Below are positions 53,688-63,467 of a stretch of DNA of 64,000 nt, piece by piece. The stretch's first letter is position 1. Each line of letters starts with the position of its first letter. The position numbers and the translations under genes were made by a program. Source of the DNA: Nostoc sp. CENA543. GTDB lineage: Bacteria; Cyanobacteriota; Cyanobacteriia; Cyanobacteriales; Nostocaceae. The stretch is from the NCBI RefSeq assembly GCF_002896875.1, contig NZ_CP023278.1, forward strand, positions 1 through 64,000, in the 5' to 3' direction. The notes under the pieces are model-generated. The model was given only the letters and a program-made list of their open reading frames with translations, did no database searches and had not been told where the DNA came from.

Positions 53688-55373
53688 ATGATAGCTGATG
53701 GATTTCCTTGGCTAACCGCGATTATTCTGCTGCCACTCGTTGCTTCCCTAGCCATTCCCGTGTTGCCTGATAAAGACGGCAAACTGGTGCGATGGTATGC
53801 CCTGGGTGTTGGTATCGCGGACTTTGTTTTGATGTGCTACGCCTTTTGGACAAATTACGATACCAACAGTGCAACTTTTCAGCTTGCGGAAAAATATGCC
53901 TGGATACCTCAGTTGGGCTTTAGCTGGGCTGTTTCTGTTGATGGTATCTCCATGCCGCTCGTACTGTTGGCAGGATTTGTCACCACACTTTCTATGCTGG
54001 CTGCTTGGCAGGTGAACCTGAAACCACGCCTGTTCTATTTCTTAATGCTGGTGTTGTATGCAGCACAAATTGGTGTATTTGTGGCTCAAGATGCGCTGCT
54101 ATTCTTCATTATGTGGGAATTAGAACTAGTTCCTGTATATCTTTTGGTATCAATTTGGGGTGGTCAAAAACGTCGCTACGCTGCTACAAAGTTCTTACTC
54201 TACACCGCAGCCGCTTCGATTTTTATTCTGGTAGCTGGGCTAGCAATGGCTCTCTACGGTGACAACACCACCTTCGATATTGTGGAACTGGGCGCGAAGA
54301 ATTACCCCTTAGCTTTAGAATTACTACTTTACGCTGGATTATTAATTGCCTTTGGTGTCAAACTAGCGATTTTCCCCTTGCACACTTGGCTACCTGATGC
54401 CCACGGTGAAGCTTCTGCACCTGTATCCATGATTTTGGCGGGTGTACTATTAAAAATGGGTGGATATGGATTAATTCGCTTTAATTTAGAATTATTTTCT
54501 GATGCCCATATCTACTTTGCTCCTGTTTTAGCTACTCTTGGTGTTATCAATATTATCTACGGGGCGTTAAATTCCTTTGCTCAAACCCACATGAAACGCC
54601 GCCTCGCCTATTCCTCTGTGTCTCACATGGGTTTCGTGCTGTTGGGTATTGCTTCTTTCACCGATGTGGGTGTAAGTGGTGCAATGCTGCAAATGCTGTC
54701 TCACGGTTTAATTGCGGCGGTGTTATTCTTCCTAGCTGGGGTTACTTATGACCGTACCCACACAATGGCAATGGAAAGTTTAGGTGGTATTGGTCAATTA
54801 ATGCCGAAAGTGTTTGCTTTATTCACCGCCGGTGCGATGGCTTCCTTAGCACTCCCTGGAATGAGTGGTTTTGTGAGCGAACTTCAGGTATTTGTCGGGA
54901 TTACCACCAGTGACATTTACAGTTCAACTTTCTGCACTGTGATGGTTTTCCTAGCTGCTGTAGGCGTGATTTTGACTCCGATTTATCTGTTATCAATGTT
55001 GAGAGAGGTATTTTACGGCACAGGTGCAGAATTATCCTGCAACATTAACAACTCAGCTTACGAAAACCAGGAAGATGAAGGGACAGTCTGCTTTGGTACA
55101 GATTGTCTACTACCAAGCCAAGCAGTTTATAGAGACGCTACTACTAGAGAAGTGTTTATTGCTGCTTCCTTCTTAGTGTTGATTATTGGGATTGGTGTTT
55201 ATCCTAAGTTAGCTACTAATATGTATGATGTGAAAACAGTAGCTGTGAATACTCAGGTACGGCAATCTTATACTCAAATTGCCCAAACCAATCCTCGGAT
55301 ATATGCCCAAGATTTCTTATCTCCTCAAATCAGCGAACCTGAAATTATGGCTGTTTCCGGGATTGTGAAGTAA
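53688..55373 (+). CDS. ndhD: NAD(P)H-quinone oxidoreductase subunit D (chain 4)
   Basis: Proton-pumping membrane subunit of thylakoid NDH-1, homologous to NuoM. The 561 residues from ATG 53688 show about 14 transmembrane segments and family motifs [15 protein letters not shown] (Glu in TM5), [33 protein letters not shown] and [20 protein letters not shown] four codons earlier is less likely. No ndhF is adjacent, unlike the ndhF1-ndhD1 pair of many cyanobacteria, so it may be a stand-alone D paralogue. A hairpin terminator follows after 22 bases. Confidence 0.95.
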   Translation: MIADGFPWLTAIILLPLVASLAIPVLPDKDGKLVRWYALGVGIADFVLMCYAFWTNYDTNSATFQLAEKYAWIPQLGFSWAVSVDGISMPLVLLAGFVTTLSMLAAWQVNLKPRLFYFLMLVLYAAQIGVFVAQDALLFFIMWELELVPVYLLVSIWGGQKRRYAATKFLLYTAAASIFILVAGLAMALYGDNTTFDIVELGAKNYPLALELLLYAGLLIAFGVKLAIFPLHTWLPDAHGEASAPVSMILAGVLLKMGGYGLIRFNLELFSDAHIYFAPVLATLGVINIIYGALNSFAQTHMKRRLAYSSVSHMGFVLLGIASFTDVGVSGAMLQMLSHGLIAAVLFFLAGVTYDRTHTMAMESLGGIGQLMPKVFALFTAGAMASLALPGMSGFVSELQVFVGITTSDIYSSTFCTVMVFLAAVGVILTPIYLLSMLREVFYGTGAELSCNINNSAYENQEDEGTVCFGTDCLLPSQAVYRDATTREVFIAASFLVLIIGIGVYPKLATNMYDVKTVAVNTQVRQSYTQIAQTNPRIYAQDFLSPQISEPEIMAVSGIVK

Positions 55374-55395
55374 GAGTCATCCTCTGGATAATATT

Positions 55396-55426
55396 AAGCG
55401 ATCGCCTCGCCATGAAGCGATCGCTT
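55396..55426 (+). terminator. Intrinsic terminator of ndhD built from HIP1 octamers
   Basis: AAGCGATCGC (55396-55405), 11-base loop, GCGATCGCTT (55417-55426), then TTTCTTTT. Both arms are HIP1-type palindromes; good T-run on the plus strand. Confidence 0.85.
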
Positions 55427-55669
55427 TTTCTTTTGTCTCCAAAAAATTTGACAAAACACTGCATTTACACAGTTTATTCATGTATTAAAACTATTTTTTG
55501 ATCTGGAAGTCCCTAACAGTCATCTTTCAACACTTGCACTATTCCCTGTTTTCTGTAAATCAAATATAAAATTTTACTTATTTTTAACCTTGTGTTAAAT
55601 TTTTAATAAACTTGACTAAATCTAGAGATTTACCGTAATTAAGCTTTATTTATAAACAGGGATTTGGCA

Positions 55670-56197
55670 ATGGGAGAAATGATCATTACCCCTAACGATT
55701 GGCCACACATAGCATTTAGACTAGCTCTAGCTTTGGTAGTTGGGTGCATGATTGGATTCAATCGTCAACAAGGCGGTAGACCAGCCGGCATGAGAACCTT
55801 TATGTTAGTCAGTATGGGTGCAGCATTATTTGTGATGATTCCTTTACAGGCTGAAGGTGATAGTCCCTATGCAGCAACTAACGCTCTAAGCCGAACCATT
55901 CAGGGTGTAGCTACTGGAGTAGGATTCCTCGGAGCAGGATTGATTTTACAAGAATCTCCCAGAAAGTCCGACAAGCCAAAAGTCCGTGGGTTGACAACAG
56001 CCGCCTGTGTATGGACTGCGGCGGGTTTAGGTGCGGCCATAGGCTGTGGTTTGTGGCAAATGGGATTAATCGGAGGATTACTCACGTTGATTACCCTAAG
56101 TGGTGTCAAACGCCTAAATCGTTCTTTAGCAACATTGGAAAATCAGGATAAAAGCACTAATACCAGAGATTTCATAATCAATGATGATGACGATTAA
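55670..56197 (+). CDS. MgtC/SapB family membrane protein
   Basis: A 175-residue protein with four or five transmembrane segments in the N-terminal 130 residues: ALALVVGCMIGFNRQQGGRP (with the family R-Q and GG), PAGMRTFMLVSMGAALFVMI and TTAACVWTAAGLGAAIGCGL. Lacks the C-terminal ACT-like extension of Salmonella MgtC. The ATG at 55670 is preferred over a TTG two codons earlier; a purine-rich ACAGGGA lies upstream. Role in Mg homeostasis or membrane stress is inferred from the family. Confidence 0.88.
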   Translation: MGEMIITPNDWPHIAFRLALALVVGCMIGFNRQQGGRPAGMRTFMLVSMGAALFVMIPLQAEGDSPYAATNALSRTIQGVATGVGFLGAGLILQESPRKSDKPKVRGLTTAACVWTAAGLGAAIGCGLWQMGLIGGLLTLITLSGVKRLNRSLATLENQDKSTNTRDFIINDDDD

Positions 56198-56379
56198 TGC
56201 TCAATGCTTTAGGTGTTCTCACCATTTTTGAAACTGATACCAAACTGGGATGGTAACTATTGTCTCGGACTTCTGAAGGCTGATGACCAAATAAAAGCTC
56301 TTTGGAAACAATTACAGCGAACTAAGAAATAACTCTCCATTGCCAAATAACCTTCAGATTCACCGGAAATGAATCTCGA

Positions 56380-56580
56380 CTAATGACCCAGGACTTGAAA
56401 ATCTTGAGGAGTGAGCGACACCACAATGTTATCAACTTCTACTTGGATCAGCCAACGGTTATTTGATTGACCATCTGCAAGTGACTCTCGTCCGCAAATC
56501 ACGCCAAACTTCCCAGCCACGTATGCTGGACGTAGAATCAAAACTTTGTCTCCGATTTGAATACTTTTGGGAATCTGCAA
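56380..56580 (-). CDS. Small SH3-like protein of unknown function
   Basis: A 66-residue basic protein, SIQIGDKVLILRPAYVAGKF, then GVICGRES and WLIQVEVDNIVVSLTPQDF, with a beta-rich pattern resembling small SH3/KOW-like domains. Probably conserved in Nostocales; function unknown. Starts at an ATG. Confidence 0.6.
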   Translation of the reverse strand: MQIPKSIQIGDKVLILRPAYVAGKFGVICGRESLADGQSNNRWLIQVEVDNIVVSLTPQDFQVLGH

Positions 56581-56862
56581 AAGTTCTCCTATAAATTTGG
56601 ATGCTGAGGATACTAGGTGTACTTTCTCATTTTATTTTAATTAAACATAATCCTTTTAATAATCTTCTCTTAACCAAAATGTATATTCATTTCCTGACTT
56701 TCTCTGCTTCCACATCTTCCAGCCTCCACATCGAAACCATAAAAGTTGTAGAACTCAAAAGCTGAGAAACCTGACATCTTCACACATCTCACCATTAAGA
56801 GTTTCGTTGCGTAAGTCTTGATCGCGTATAGTAAAGGGCGTATTCGTAAACTTAGGGTGGCA

Positions 56863-57519
56863 ATGCTGAAGTTTTACTACAATCCCATTTCTGTGAATGC
56901 TCGTCGCGTTTGGGTGGCATTATTAGAAAAACAAATTCCCTTTGAACCCTGTTTGTTAAATCTGGATGGGGATCAATTTCAAGCTAGTTTCACCACAATT
57001 AATCCCTTGCAGCGTGTACCCGTAATTGTGGATGAGGGATTTCGGGTAGTGGAATCTCTAGCGATTTTAGATTATTTAGAGGCGAAATATCCCCACCCAT
57101 CCTTAATGCCGAGTCAAGCCCAAGCGATCGCTACAGTACGGATGGTAGAAATGGTTACACTCAATGAACTACAGCCTGCTACCATGCTATTAACAAGGCA
57201 ATTAGTAGATTTAGACACTAACCCCCAAAAACTAGAGTCTTCCCAAAAACAAGTCGCCACCGTCTTACAGTTTTACGAAAATTTATTAGGTGATAAGACT
57301 TACTTTGCTGGCGAAGATTTTACACTAGCAGAAGTAGTGGCAGGCACACTCATTCCGTCTTTAGAGATGTTTGGTGTTAATTTTGATACCTATCCCCGTC
57401 TATCAGCATGGCTTCAAAGACTGGAAGCACGAGATAGCTGGCAAAAAACTACTCCCAGCATGGGTGCTGTCTTAGCTGCCATACCCAACATCAAAGCCAT
57501 CATAGAACGCCGGACTTAG
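56863..57519 (+). CDS. Glutathione S-transferase family protein
   Basis: A 218-residue GST. N-terminal thioredoxin fold: MLKFYYNPISVNARRVWVAL with Ser/Asn at the active position, TTINPLQRVPVIVDEG (cis-Pro) and VVESLAILDYLEAKYPH; the helical C-terminal domain follows (YFAGEDFTLAEVVAGTLIPS). The ATG at 56863 is preferred to a frame start at 56818 because the usual GST N-terminus begins there. Substrate unknown. Confidence 0.9.
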   Translation: MLKFYYNPISVNARRVWVALLEKQIPFEPCLLNLDGDQFQASFTTINPLQRVPVIVDEGFRVVESLAILDYLEAKYPHPSLMPSQAQAIATVRMVEMVTLNELQPATMLLTRQLVDLDTNPQKLESSQKQVATVLQFYENLLGDKTYFAGEDFTLAEVVAGTLIPSLEMFGVNFDTYPRLSAWLQRLEARDSWQKTTPSMGAVLAAIPNIKAIIERRT

Positions 57520-57550
57520 GGGCTGAGACCAATTCGCAATTCGCAATTCG

Positions 57551-57666
57551 CAATGGGCTAACGCCCCGCTACGCTAACGCAATGGGCTAACGCCCCGCTA
57601 CGCTAACGCAATGGGCTAACGCCCCGCTACGCTAACGCAATGGACTAACGCCCCGCTACGCTAACG
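57551..57666. repeat. Tandem repeat, four 29-bp units
   Basis: Units start at 57551, 57580, 57609 and 57638, each with CAATGGGCTAACGCCCC and GCTACGCTAACG; the fourth has GGACTAACG. Each unit holds a GGGCTAACGCCCC palindrome. A short ATTCGCA array precedes (57530-57552). The rest of the spacer to 57888 is C-rich repeat and AT-rich sequence without a gene. Confidence 0.92.
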
Positions 57667-57888
57667 CAATTGAGGAATTGTGACTTGACAAGGGTTTTTG
57701 GATCTGGATTTGTATCAGCAACTTTAGTGAATTGGTATGAGGACTGATATTAATTCCAAATTCAAAATTGGGGAGTTGGTATAGCTTATGTTTTTCTAAG
57801 CTAATCGTCATTTAAATGGCATCATTTTTATGCTGGCAAAAGCTGTAAACCCTCTCCCTTGCCCCCTGCCCCCTGCCCCCCTGCTTCC

Positions 57889-60090
57889 TTACTCCCCAAC
57901 GCCTGGTAACTTGGGATGCTGGGTGGAATATTTAGCTACCAAGTTAGAAATCTCTGGGTTATACAATCGCAGATAATTCCAATAGTTGCCAAATACTTGT
58001 CGGACGTAATTTCTGGTTTCATCAAAAGGAATGGCTTCGACAAACTCATCTTGGTCTTGACTGGGGATAGTCTGCAACCATCGGGAAACGTTGCCGGGGC
58101 CAGCATTGTAACTGGCGATCGCTAACATGGAATTATTGTCATATCGCTCATGGGTATAATTCAAATACCATGTCCCCAGCATAATATTGTCGTTGGGGTT
58201 TTCTAAATCAATGGTTTTGTTATCTACCTTAATTTTTGATGCGATCCATTTACCCGTATCTGGCATCACCTGCATTAACCCAGTCGCACCCACCACAGAT
58301 TTAATCTTCGGCTCGAACCGTGACTCTTGACGCATCAAGGCTGTCACTAATAATGGGTTGAGTTGGCGTTGGGCTGACCATTTCTCAATTGTTTGCAGGT
58401 AGGGGAAAGGATAACGGGCTTGCCAATAGGTGATCTGTTGGCTCAATTGCTGATACTCGGCTTGTTCTTCTGGGGTTTCTCGGTCTTCTAATTTAGAGAT
58501 TAAATTAATCCCAGAAAGATTTTCACCCCGTGCTAGCCGCATCAATCCTTCTGTAAATTGTTCGGCGACTGTCGGTTGTTGTTTGTTGACATATTCTGTT
58601 TCCCATTGCAGCCAAGCATCTCTGTCTTGTCCCAAAAGATACAATTCCTTAAAGGTATCAGAACCTGCGGTGGGGACAGGACGTTGATGGGGAACTACTT
58701 CTGGCTGGAGTTGACGGACGTTATTAAAGTCGCCGACGTTCAAACCCAGCATGTTCGCCGATCGCCAAGCATAATAAGACTGGGGAAACTGGCTAACTAC
58801 ATACTCATAGGCGGTTTTGGCTTCTTGGTCTTTGCCCAACTTAGTCGCCCATCTACCCACCCAAAATCCGGCTCTGGGAGCTAAGATACTGTCTGGGTTT
58901 TCGGTGACAATTGGTCTTGCCCATTTCCAGGCGGTGACGTAATCTCTGGCTTTAGCTTTTTCTTGGGCAATCTTCCAACGATATTCTGCGGCTTCGTCGG
59001 ACTTGCCATACTGAGTAATCAGTTGTTGCCAAGCTTGTTGGGCTGATTTCTCATCTTTGAGGGCTTGAAAAATTTGCGCCTTTTTGACTAAAGCTTGACT
59101 AGCTTGTTCGGGAAATTGAGCGATGACGCGGTCAAGATAAGGTAAAGCGTCTTTGTTGTTGGTTGCCATCTCTGCTAACCGCAACCAACCCAAACCAGTT
59201 TCCTTGGCTTCAGGGAACTGCTTGACTAGTTGATTATAAATTGCGATCGCTTTGGCTTTGTCTTTGCCGCCTACTTGTAATCCCCGTGCTTGGCGGTAGA
59301 GGTTACGGGCAGTTTTGGGGGCGTTAGCATAAGCCGCCGCCGCTTTGGTAAATTGATTATTTTCCCAATAGGCTGTACCAATAGTTTCCCAGTCTGCTGG
59401 TTTTAAACCCGACTGTTTGACGAGTTGATCTAATACTCCTACTGTTCCTGGCTGATTGTAGGCATATTTAGCCAAAATTAACTGTAATTGGGGCTGATTG
59501 GGATTTTCTTGCAGACGCTTTCTGATGATTTCCCAGGTGAGGGGATGGGAAGGAAATTGCGCGATCGCCATATCATGGAGTTTGGGTTGAGCAATCAGAT
59601 ACTTGGCTTTCACCACCGCAGCTTCCTGGGGATATTGCTTGAGTACCTGTTGTCTTAAATCAGAAGCTTTACCATCTGCACCGAGAAGATCCTGTGCTTG
59701 GGCTTGTCTGAGTAAAATATAGGGAGCTAGAACAGGGTAATCTTTGTCTAACCCTGTCAACAGTTCCAAAGCTTTTTGTCCTTGTTTGGTTTCTATGTAA
59801 TCACTCGCCAACAGATAACGCGCCCGTTCTCTATCTGGCGAACGGCCATTTTGGCCAATCTGGGCTAATTTAGTGGCTCTTTCTGCTGGAGATTGTGATA
59901 TTAGTGGGAACACAGCAGACTTGACTTGGCTAGCAGCAGATAGCTGATCTGACTGAGCCTGTGAAAGATTCAGCCATTGTCCCAAAGATTTGCCAATCTC
60001 CGGTGCTGATACCATTGCCCCAGCAGAAAAGGCAAATAGTGCTGCGCCAGCAATCAAGGTAATATGTTTTTGTTGTAGTTTCTTCAGCAT
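57889..60090 (-). CDS. Lytic transglycosylase (Slt-type) with TPR-like repeats
   Basis: A 733-residue envelope enzyme. N-terminal signal or anchor (about 9-30, ITLIAGAALFAFSAGAMVSA). Residues about 80-520 are helical repeats of TPR type (YWENNQFTKAAAAYANAPKT). The C-terminal SLT domain has the catalytic Glu in ALMRQESRFEPKIKSVVGAT, then GLMQVMPDTGKWIA and LAIASYNAGPGNVSRWLQ. It cuts peptidoglycan glycan strands to 1,6-anhydro-MurNAc ends. Starts at an ATG; the frame is intact. Confidence 0.93.
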   Translation of the reverse strand: MLKKLQQKHITLIAGAALFAFSAGAMVSAPEIGKSLGQWLNLSQAQSDQLSAASQVKSAVFPLISQSPAERATKLAQIGQNGRSPDRERARYLLASDYIETKQGQKALELLTGLDKDYPVLAPYILLRQAQAQDLLGADGKASDLRQQVLKQYPQEAAVVKAKYLIAQPKLHDMAIAQFPSHPLTWEIIRKRLQENPNQPQLQLILAKYAYNQPGTVGVLDQLVKQSGLKPADWETIGTAYWENNQFTKAAAAYANAPKTARNLYRQARGLQVGGKDKAKAIAIYNQLVKQFPEAKETGLGWLRLAEMATNNKDALPYLDRVIAQFPEQASQALVKKAQIFQALKDEKSAQQAWQQLITQYGKSDEAAEYRWKIAQEKAKARDYVTAWKWARPIVTENPDSILAPRAGFWVGRWATKLGKDQEAKTAYEYVVSQFPQSYYAWRSANMLGLNVGDFNNVRQLQPEVVPHQRPVPTAGSDTFKELYLLGQDRDAWLQWETEYVNKQQPTVAEQFTEGLMRLARGENLSGINLISKLEDRETPEEQAEYQQLSQQITYWQARYPFPYLQTIEKWSAQRQLNPLLVTALMRQESRFEPKIKSVVGATGLMQVMPDTGKWIASKIKVDNKTIDLENPNDNIMLGTWYLNYTHERYDNNSMLAIASYNAGPGNVSRWLQTIPSQDQDEFVEAIPFDETRNYVRQVFGNYWNYLRLYNPEISNLVAKYSTQHPKLPGVGE

Positions 60091-60235
60091 GGATACTCGC
60101 TGAAAGGTGCCGATAAATTTCCTGCAACTCTAGCATTACTTGCCATAAGTGTAATCACCTCTTCACTAGAGATTTTCCGTTTTCGGAAAAATCTGTCAGA
60201 TTATCGATGTTAGCAGTTTTAAAGATGATAGTTCA

Positions 60236-60320
60236 CCTAATGGGGACTGGGGATTGGGGACTGGGGATTTGGGAATAGGGAATAGAATCTTTAATTTTGA
60301 ATTTTGAATTTTGAATTGAT
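60236..60320. repeat. Short tandem repeats upstream of the lytic transglycosylase
   Basis: GGGGATT/GGGGACT units (60241-60272) and TTTTGAA units (60292-60317) between two minus-strand genes. Confidence 0.85.
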
Positions 60321-60355
60321 TAGCCCAATGCCCAATGCCCAAAAGAATACTTCCC

Positions 60356-60901
60356 TTAACTAATTCCCTTAAGCTTACGGGTAGTATCAACTAAACTTTG
60401 GGCGAACTGGTCAAATCTTTGAGACAATTTTTCATCCAAAATTTTACCGTCGGGACTAAACGCAGCATAAGCTTGGCCGATCGCAATTTGTTCTGGAATT
60501 ACCCAACCGTGTACCCAACGCATAATCAACCGCAGATCATTTAAAGCGTTGCTATTCGATTGTCCGCCCAATACACTAAGTAATCCTGTAACTTTTCCAG
60601 ACAGTTCCTCAAAACTCATTAAATCTAAGGCATTTTTAATTACACCACTCACACCACCATGATATTCAGGTGTAGCTAAAACTAAGCCATCGCTGTTGCG
60701 AACCGTATCACGCAATTTCTGCACATCTGGATATTCTAGATATTCTTTAGCTCCAGTACAAAACGGTAATTGCAACTGTCGTAAATCGAGAATTTCTACA
60801 TCTGCACCTATAGCCTCAAGCCTTTGTGCTGCTACCTGTAAAGCCAACTGGGTGTAGGAGTTGGGTCTTAAACTACCACCGATGCCAACAATCTTCACCA
60901 T
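60356..60901 (-). CDS. NADPH-dependent FMN reductase family protein
   Basis: A 181-residue flavodoxin-like reductase: VGIGGSLRPNSYTQLALQ (phosphate loop), LATPEYHGGVSGVIKNALDL (flavin site) and LSVLGGQSNSNALNDLRLIM. Family members are FMN reductases or quinone/azo reductases. No partner gene is adjacent. Starts at an ATG. Confidence 0.9.
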   Translation of the reverse strand: MVKIVGIGGSLRPNSYTQLALQVAAQRLEAIGADVEILDLRQLQLPFCTGAKEYLEYPDVQKLRDTVRNSDGLVLATPEYHGGVSGVIKNALDLMSFEELSGKVTGLLSVLGGQSNSNALNDLRLIMRWVHGWVIPEQIAIGQAYAAFSPDGKILDEKLSQRFDQFAQSLVDTTRKLKGIS

Positions 60902-61315
60902 AATTCACCCATTATTAAGTAATTCTAAAAAACCGAAGTCATTACGACTATGTTAACAATCTTAACGATTTATCGTACCACCGTCAAATTACTGAGGTAT
61001 TGTTTATTGTTGTCCGGGCAAGTTTAATCAAAATATCTGTGTTCAAAGGTGAATATCTACCAAAACCCGTCCCCGTTAGCAGTTGGCTTAGTTCATTCAG
61101 CCTTTAAAAGTATTTCCCCTACACCCTTACACCCCTAAACCCCCACACCCCTAGATACCCACACCCTTAAACCCCCACACCCTTAAACCCCCACACCCTC
61201 CTTTGAGAGTTAGACTAGATTAAATAAGTAGTAATTTCCAGTTATTAGGATTTTTGCTCAAAGAGAAGTCAGGAAAATATGCTCGGCTTGTGGCATCAGA
61301 CAAAGGGTAATTTTT
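60902..61315. promoter_or_regulatory. Intergenic region before ftsH, with C-rich repeat
   Basis: About 410 bases between divergent genes, so it holds both promoters. Positions 61098-61200 are CACCCTTA/AACCCCCACACC tandem units. I see no hairpin or protein-binding motif I can name. Confidence 0.5.
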
Positions 61316-63217
61316 ATGAAAAATTTTGGTAAGAAAACATTGATGAAACAGCAATCACCAAAGCGCGCTGTGTGGGCTAGTGCGCTAGCAGCTAGTCTGA
61401 TCATGTTGCCGAGTATGTTTGGCGGTAGTCCAGTTTTGGCACAGAAGGCAGAACGCGAACCCTTAACTTATGGACAGTTACTCCAAAAAATCAAGCAAAA
61501 TCAAGTTAAAGAAGTAGAATTGGATGAAACTGAACAATTAGCACACGTTTATTTAAAAGATCAAAAGCCAAATTCCCCACCTATCAAGGTGACGCTTCTA
61601 CAGGACAATAAAGAGTTAATTAATCAACTCAGGGAAAATAATGTAGAGTTTGGGGAAAAAGTCTTCTCTGCCAATAGTAGAGCAGTGGGGGGATTATTCC
61701 TCAATCTGCTGTGGATTTTACCCTTAGTGGCTTTAATGCTGCTGTTTTTGCGTCGTTCTACCAATGCTTCTAGCCAAGCCTTAAACTTTGGTAAATCTAG
61801 GGCGCGTTTCCAAATGGAAGCGAAAACCGGGGTGAAATTTGACGATGTAGCGGGTATAGAAGAAGCCAAAGAAGAACTGCAAGAAGTGGTGACTTTCTTA
61901 AAGCAGCCAGAAAGATTTACGGCTGTCGGCGCACGTATTCCCAAAGGTGTATTGTTGATAGGTTCTCCAGGAACAGGTAAAACTTTACTGGCGAAGGCGA
62001 TCGCAGGGGAAGCTGCTGTACCATTCTTTAGTATCTCCGGTTCAGAATTCGTAGAAATGTTTGTGGGTGTGGGTGCTTCTCGTGTCCGCGACTTATTCAA
62101 GAAAGCCAAAGAAAATGCCCCTTGTCTAATATTCATTGATGAAATTGACGCAGTAGGTAGACAACGGGGTACAGGTATCGGTGGCGGTAACGATGAAAGA
62201 GAACAAACCCTCAACCAGTTACTCACCGAAATGGATGGCTTTGAAGGTAACACAGGCATCATTATTATTGCTGCTACCAACCGTCCCGATGTCTTAGATG
62301 CTGCTTTGCTACGTCCAGGACGTTTTGACAGACAGGTAATAGTTTACCCACCCGATATCAAAGGCCGCTTAGAAATTTTGCAAGTCCACGCACGCAATAA
62401 AAAACTTGACCCCAGCATATCACTAGATGTGATTGCCCGCCGCACACCAGGATTTACCGGTGCAGACTTAGCCAACCTCCTCAATGAAGCCGCCATCCTC
62501 ACCGCCAGAAGACGCAAAGAAGCCATCACCATGCTAGAAATTGATGATGCCATAGACAGAGTTGTAGCAGGGATGGAAAGGACACCCTTGGTGGACAGTA
62601 AAAACAAACGTTTAGTTGCTTACCACGAAGTCGGACACGCCCTAGTCGGAACTTTATTAAAAGACCATGACCCCGTACAAAAAGTTACCATCATGCCACG
62701 GGGACAAGCGTTGGGATTAACTTGGTTTACCCCCAACGAAGAACAAGGGTTAAAGTCTCGTTCCCAAATCAAAGCCGAAATTACCTCCACTTTAGGAGGT
62801 CGCGCCGCCGAGGAAATTGTATTTGGCAAGCCAGAAGTAACAAACGGCGCAAGCAACGATTTGCAACACGTAACAGCAATGGCGCGGCAGATGGTAACAC
62901 GTTTTGGGATGTCTGAATTAGGTTTATTATCCTTAGAAAATCAGAACAATGAAGTATTTTTAGGTCGAGACTGGATGAATAAATCAGAATATTCTGAGGA
63001 AATTGCCGCCAGAATTGATGCACAAGTTCGTGAAATCGTCAATGAATGTTATCAAAAAGCCAAAGAAATCTTGCAAGAAAACCGAGCATTATTAGAATAT
63101 CTCTCAGATTTCTTGGCAGACCAAGAAACCATTGATGGCGAATTATTCCGCAAAATTGTGCTGGAAAACAATAGACAAGTTACTAGTGACGAATTGACTC
63201 AAGTTGTGAGTTATTAG
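61316..63217 (+). CDS. ftsH: ATP-dependent zinc metalloprotease FtsH
   Basis: Membrane AAA+ protease (633 residues) for quality control of thylakoid proteins such as damaged D1. TM1 is about 19-42, TM2 about 122-142. AAA+ module: Walker [19 protein letters not shown] (Ser in place of the usual Pro after the first Gly), Walker [15 protein letters not shown] and [21 protein letters not shown]. Zinc site HEVGH in [15 protein letters not shown], with the third ligand in [19 protein letters not shown]. Start is the ATG at 61316; another ATG nine codons on is possible. Confidence 0.97.
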   Translation: MKNFGKKTLMKQQSPKRAVWASALAASLIMLPSMFGGSPVLAQKAEREPLTYGQLLQKIKQNQVKEVELDETEQLAHVYLKDQKPNSPPIKVTLLQDNKELINQLRENNVEFGEKVFSANSRAVGGLFLNLLWILPLVALMLLFLRRSTNASSQALNFGKSRARFQMEAKTGVKFDDVAGIEEAKEELQEVVTFLKQPERFTAVGARIPKGVLLIGSPGTGKTLLAKAIAGEAAVPFFSISGSEFVEMFVGVGASRVRDLFKKAKENAPCLIFIDEIDAVGRQRGTGIGGGNDEREQTLNQLLTEMDGFEGNTGIIIIAATNRPDVLDAALLRPGRFDRQVIVYPPDIKGRLEILQVHARNKKLDPSISLDVIARRTPGFTGADLANLLNEAAILTARRRKEAITMLEIDDAIDRVVAGMERTPLVDSKNKRLVAYHEVGHALVGTLLKDHDPVQKVTIMPRGQALGLTWFTPNEEQGLKSRSQIKAEITSTLGGRAAEEIVFGKPEVTNGASNDLQHVTAMARQMVTRFGMSELGLLSLENQNNEVFLGRDWMNKSEYSEEIAARIDAQVREIVNECYQKAKEILQENRALLEYLSDFLADQETIDGELFRKIVLENNRQVTSDELTQVVSY

Positions 63218-63231
63218 TCGATAGTCAGTAG

Positions 63232-63288
63232 GGGCGGGTTTTGTGAGAGATTCACACTCTCAAACAGATATTTTAGTCAAACCCGCCC
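63232..63288. repeat. Inverted repeat after ftsH
   Basis: Outer arms GGGCGGGTTT (63232-63241) and AAACCCGCCC (63279-63288) with an inner TGAGAG / CTCTCA pair. No T-run follows. It may terminate ftsH transcription or be a dispersed palindrome. The spacer to 63467 also has TTTTGGA units (63297-63327). Confidence 0.6.
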
Positions 63289-63467
63289 TTATACCAATTT
63301 TGGATTTTGGATTTTGGATTTTGGATTGAAAGCCTAGATTACGCCGTGTGCAACTTTCTCTCAAACCTAACCCCCAACCCAAGAAAGCTTCAGAAAGTTT
63401 GCAGCACCTACTCAGAGTAAGTTGTACTTAAGCGATAATACATACACTTGCCTATAAAAGCACAGTT

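Noticed and set aside
57551-57666. 29-bp tandem units as a CRISPR
   Set aside because: Units follow each other directly without unique spacers, and there are no cas genes.
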